This document shows, piece after piece, positions 61,140 through 64,000 of a DNA stretch of 64,000 bases. Both the position numbers and the translations under genes were made by a program. The DNA comes from Antedon mediterranea (lineage: Eukaryota; Echinodermata; Crinoidea; Comatulida; Antedonidae). The stretch is taken from assembly GCF_964355755.1 (NCBI RefSeq), contig NC_092671.1, positions 10,365,001 through 10,429,000 on the forward strand, read 5' to 3'. The notes below the pieces were generated by a model that saw only the letters and a list, made by a program, of their open reading frames with translations, had not been told where the DNA came from and ran no database searches. How positions within the stretch are numbered: the first letter of the stretch is position 1; each line of letters opens with the position of its first letter.

Positions 61140-62461
61140 GGGCGAAATTATTTCCTATATTCTCATGGTCAAACCAATTATTACTGGTATTAATAAACGA
61201 GTATCTGTTATAGTAAATCTATAGCAGATATCATAATCTATTTCATGAACACATTCATATCAATTTTCTAATTTTCTTTAATCAATAATAATCAGAGATA
61301 TACATAAAGGAGTTGAGCCAACAAATAAATGAAAAGGAAAAAAAACCTGATAAACCGTGTTCGCACAAAGAAGGCTGACTAATCATGAAAGAACAACTTG
61401 AAACATCTTAATTACAGTCCAATCTAATACTAAAAGCTGTAATGCGTAGCTTAGTTACAAATCATTTATATTTGATTACTTTTTGTAATGCTTTAACGGA
61501 TTGCAGATCATAACGACATACGAGAGTGGGATAAAACATCAGAGAAACAGCGTCAAATTGATAAAAATAAAAAATGTCCAATGTGCTTTAAAAGTAGATT
61601 TAGGTCCTAGTACATAATGCTACACAAGTTCGATTTCGTTTCCCAAATATCAACGCTTTGAAGGACCTGCATTTAAAAACACTTATTCAAACAAACAAAA
61701 AAACTGTGTCAACTTTGAACAAAATGTCTATTGTTTTCAAATAATATAAACATTTATTAATGATTGATGGTATATAATACAATACAACCTTGTGATTTTC
61801 CAAAACTACTGCATATAATACATAATAAAGCATAATATATCGGAGAAGGTAGATTAGTTAGATGCTGCTCCCAAAAGTCGCAGGTATTTGTTCTTGAATA
61901 TCGTTAATATAATATTTACAAAAAGACTATGGATTACATTTTCTTTAATTGGGCTTATTGGAATCTTCGAACTATCTTTTTTTATGACAGTTTTTCATAT
62001 TTAATACTGTATATACACAGCTGGTATTCGATATGTGTTATTTATTTTGTTTTTTCTAATTGTTGGTTTAGGCCTATGTAAATAAAATAATATACTCAAT
62101 AAATCAAATTTATTTTGATCACTATTTTAAATTACATTTAGATGATAATTTCATTTTACCTGCTATGCTATTTGTGTATACAGGTAGTATATATAAAACT
62201 TAAATAATTACAATTGCTGCCAATGCTTTGACGAAACTGAAAATTGTTGTTGTAAAAAACGGTTTTCTGCATAAGAACCGTTTCTAATCGAATTCATTTT
62301 GTTTTTTCTATATATATGATTGTAATCGTTCTTTAAATTGTATTATGAAATTACTTTGACTGATTTAGTTTTTGCCGTACAGTAAAATGACAACAATAAC
62401 AATTTTATTGGACTGTTTCTGTTGTTTTCTGACAAATGGAAGTAGTACCGCGGGTAACCGT
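61140..62461. other. Intergenic stretch between GPCR paralogues
   Basis: AT-rich and without coding regions. It presumably contains the promoter of the receptor to its left and the 3-prime UTR of the receptor to its right. No extended similarity to the matching region beyond 63.4 kb was noticed. Confidence 0.4.
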
Positions 62462-63371
62462 TTATTTAGAATCTTTCAGTTTCTTGCACAAAAGCAACCG
62501 TTTCTTTGCACATTTTCTAATATCTGTATTTCTCCATCCGTATACTAATGGGTTAATGACGGCATATAGTGCTGTGAAGTTAAATGCAATAGCGTAAACG
62601 TCAAGATAAATTTTTGTCGTGCAACTAAATTTAAACAATATGTCCAAAAGTGTAGTTACGTTTATTGGCAACCAACATAGTGCGTATGACGATATGATTA
62701 TTGAAAATGTTTTTAGAAGTTTCCGAGTTGTACTGAAATTTGTATTTGATTGGGATCCTCTGAATCTATGCGCCTCCATTTTCTTATCTTGTTTAGCAAC
62801 ATATCTATATATCATAAAGTAGATGGAATGAAGAATGTGAATCAGACAGATTTTGAATATAACGAAAACAATTTTCAATATATATAACTGTTCAAATGCA
62901 AACAATAATCTAGCGAATGAAAACGAAAATAACCATGTAACTGCTGAAGTAGCAAATAGTCTTCGAGCAGAGTTCACATTTGGATTAAATGGAAACAAAA
63001 CGATAACCACGAGTCTTTCAACTGCTATAGCTAACAGTGTGAGAAGAGATACAAGCGAAGCTGATATTCCAATAGAGGAAATTATTAATATGGATGTAGT
63101 CGAAACGTTTTTAACAGTAACTGAAATAAAAAAGAAAACAGCAAACAGTCCATCTGAGAGTGCCAAAGAACAAGTAAATATATGACTTCGCTTACGTAGT
63201 TCCTTTTCAACAATAAACTGTAGAATCATAAACACATTTAATAATACTGCAATGACACAAGTTATTTGAAACAGAACTTTGTTTGTTAACCTGGTATTCA
63301 TCTGTTCCTATAACGTAGAAGTGTATTTCAAATATTGAATAATTACAAAAAAACGTTTCGTTAGTTTCCAT
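62462..63371 (-). pseudogene. GPCR paralogue with 4-bp frameshifting duplication near the N-terminus (279-aa frame from 63,301)
   Basis: This is a tandem duplicate of the receptor at 60-61 kb. The ancestral start is METNETFF at 63,371. After DEYQVNK the paralogue reads GTTAACAAAGTTC, but this copy has GTTAACAAACAAAGTTC (63,275-63,290). The 4-bp duplication throws the upstream frame out. An ATG just before it, in another frame (63,301), reads MNTRLTNKVLF into the intact seven-helix region, with ERL (95-97), CWLP (209-212), NPLVY (250-254) and a short tail KKLKDSK. The gene could be newly dead, or expressed from the inner ATG without the glycosylated N-terminus. All seven helices remain open, so inactivation, if real, is recent. 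Confidence 0.75.
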
Positions 63372-64000
63372 TGTGTACTACTTGTGTACCTGTTTACGCT
63401 TCCAACTGCCGTTTATAGATAAGTAATTAGAATTTCCAATCAAAAAAATCTGCCGTGAATAAAATATTAAAACAAGATGTTGCAGCAACCTATTGGGTTT
63501 ATACTTTGAGATTCTTTTCAAAATCAATAGCACGATTCAATTTAAGATACAGAAAATATATTTCTGAAACAGCATATTTATGTTCCAGTAAAGTTGAATA
63601 CTATGGCTAGAGAACACTGACTGGATATAAAACTGTACAGTAGGTCAAACAGATTTTCTCTGGCCTTGTAATATTAAAATACGTAGTGTCATGACGTATA
63701 TGTCTGCTATTATATTATAGGATATACGTAAATACCGGTACTACAACACTATTCTTTTTTGTTGATAACAAGAATCTGCTGTTCGCCACGCATGAGAAAA
63801 TTGTTCAATTGTACTGCTGTGTTCTGTTGATTGTTCAATGCAAGTGAATAGAGAAAACAAAACAGCCTACGATAGTATCTCAACAAATACTTGAAAAATT
63901 GTAAAATAATTGCCTAATCTGTTTTTCTGCAAGTTTGAAAAGTATGTTCTGGGTTGTTTAAATTAGTTTTGTTCTTTTTGATTTCGCAGCTTAGTGTAAT
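63372..64000. other. No gene seen
   Basis: Sequence upstream of the last GPCR copy, probably its leader and promoter. AT-rich, with no coding region or repeat structure noticed. Confidence 0.4.

Noticed and set aside
1-64000. CRISPR arrays, bacterial operons, rRNA or functional tRNA genes
   Set aside because: None seen; the tandem repeats have no unique spacers and the tRNA-like segments are SINE heads.

Overview
The window looks like nuclear DNA of a marine invertebrate, probably an echinoderm or other non-vertebrate deuterostome. It is AT-rich, its genes have GT-AG introns, and it carries tRNA-derived SINEs, MITE-like inverted-repeat elements and satellite arrays. The short palindromes TAGGCCTA and TACTGTA/TACAGTA are scattered throughout. 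The species assignment is inference from general sequence character; nothing here identifies it directly.

Positions 1-35,800 are gene-poor. They hold dispersed repeats: an inverted-repeat element at 8,731-9,642, a tRNA-derived SINE at 12,690-13,044, a decayed Copia-like pol fragment near 13.2-13.4 kb, a second SINE at 16,822-17,094, a 19-copy 88-bp satellite at 17,575-19,259, an 11-bp minisatellite at 28,809-29,404, an inverted-repeat element at 30.4-30.9 kb and a mariner-like non-autonomous element at 33,172-35,228. The only gene candidate there is a tiny two-exon reading frame (25 codons) at 35,856-36,033 on the minus strand.

Positions 37,264-49,011 (minus strand) hold a complete ten-exon gene that can be assembled from the sequence: 325 codons, every intron in phase 0, encoding divergent ankyrin-type repeats. 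Exons 2-5 and 6-9 are a tandem duplication of one four-exon block, and the protein ends in a CaaX-like tetrapeptide. Its introns carry a 3-kb foldback inverted repeat, a 116-bp composite tandem repeat and several MITEs.

Positions 51,138-56,442 (plus strand, head to head with the ankyrin gene) hold a twelve-exon gene of 421 codons. It encodes a C2-domain protein that may be related to the CatSper accessory protein C2CD6/CATSPERT. Intron 3 contains an intact MITE and intron 6 a truncated copy of the same family.

Positions 57,105-63,371 (minus strand) hold three intronless rhodopsin-class GPCR genes. Two are recent tandem duplicates. One of that pair has an expanded C-terminal tail that runs into a degenerate minisatellite. 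The other has a 4-bp duplication that shifts its original N-terminus out of frame.

The strongest candidates for something undescribed are the exon-block duplication with a prenylation-like end in the ankyrin gene, the divergent ankyrin/C2 gene pair with a possible RFX-type site between them, and the repeat-driven remodelling of the GPCR ends.
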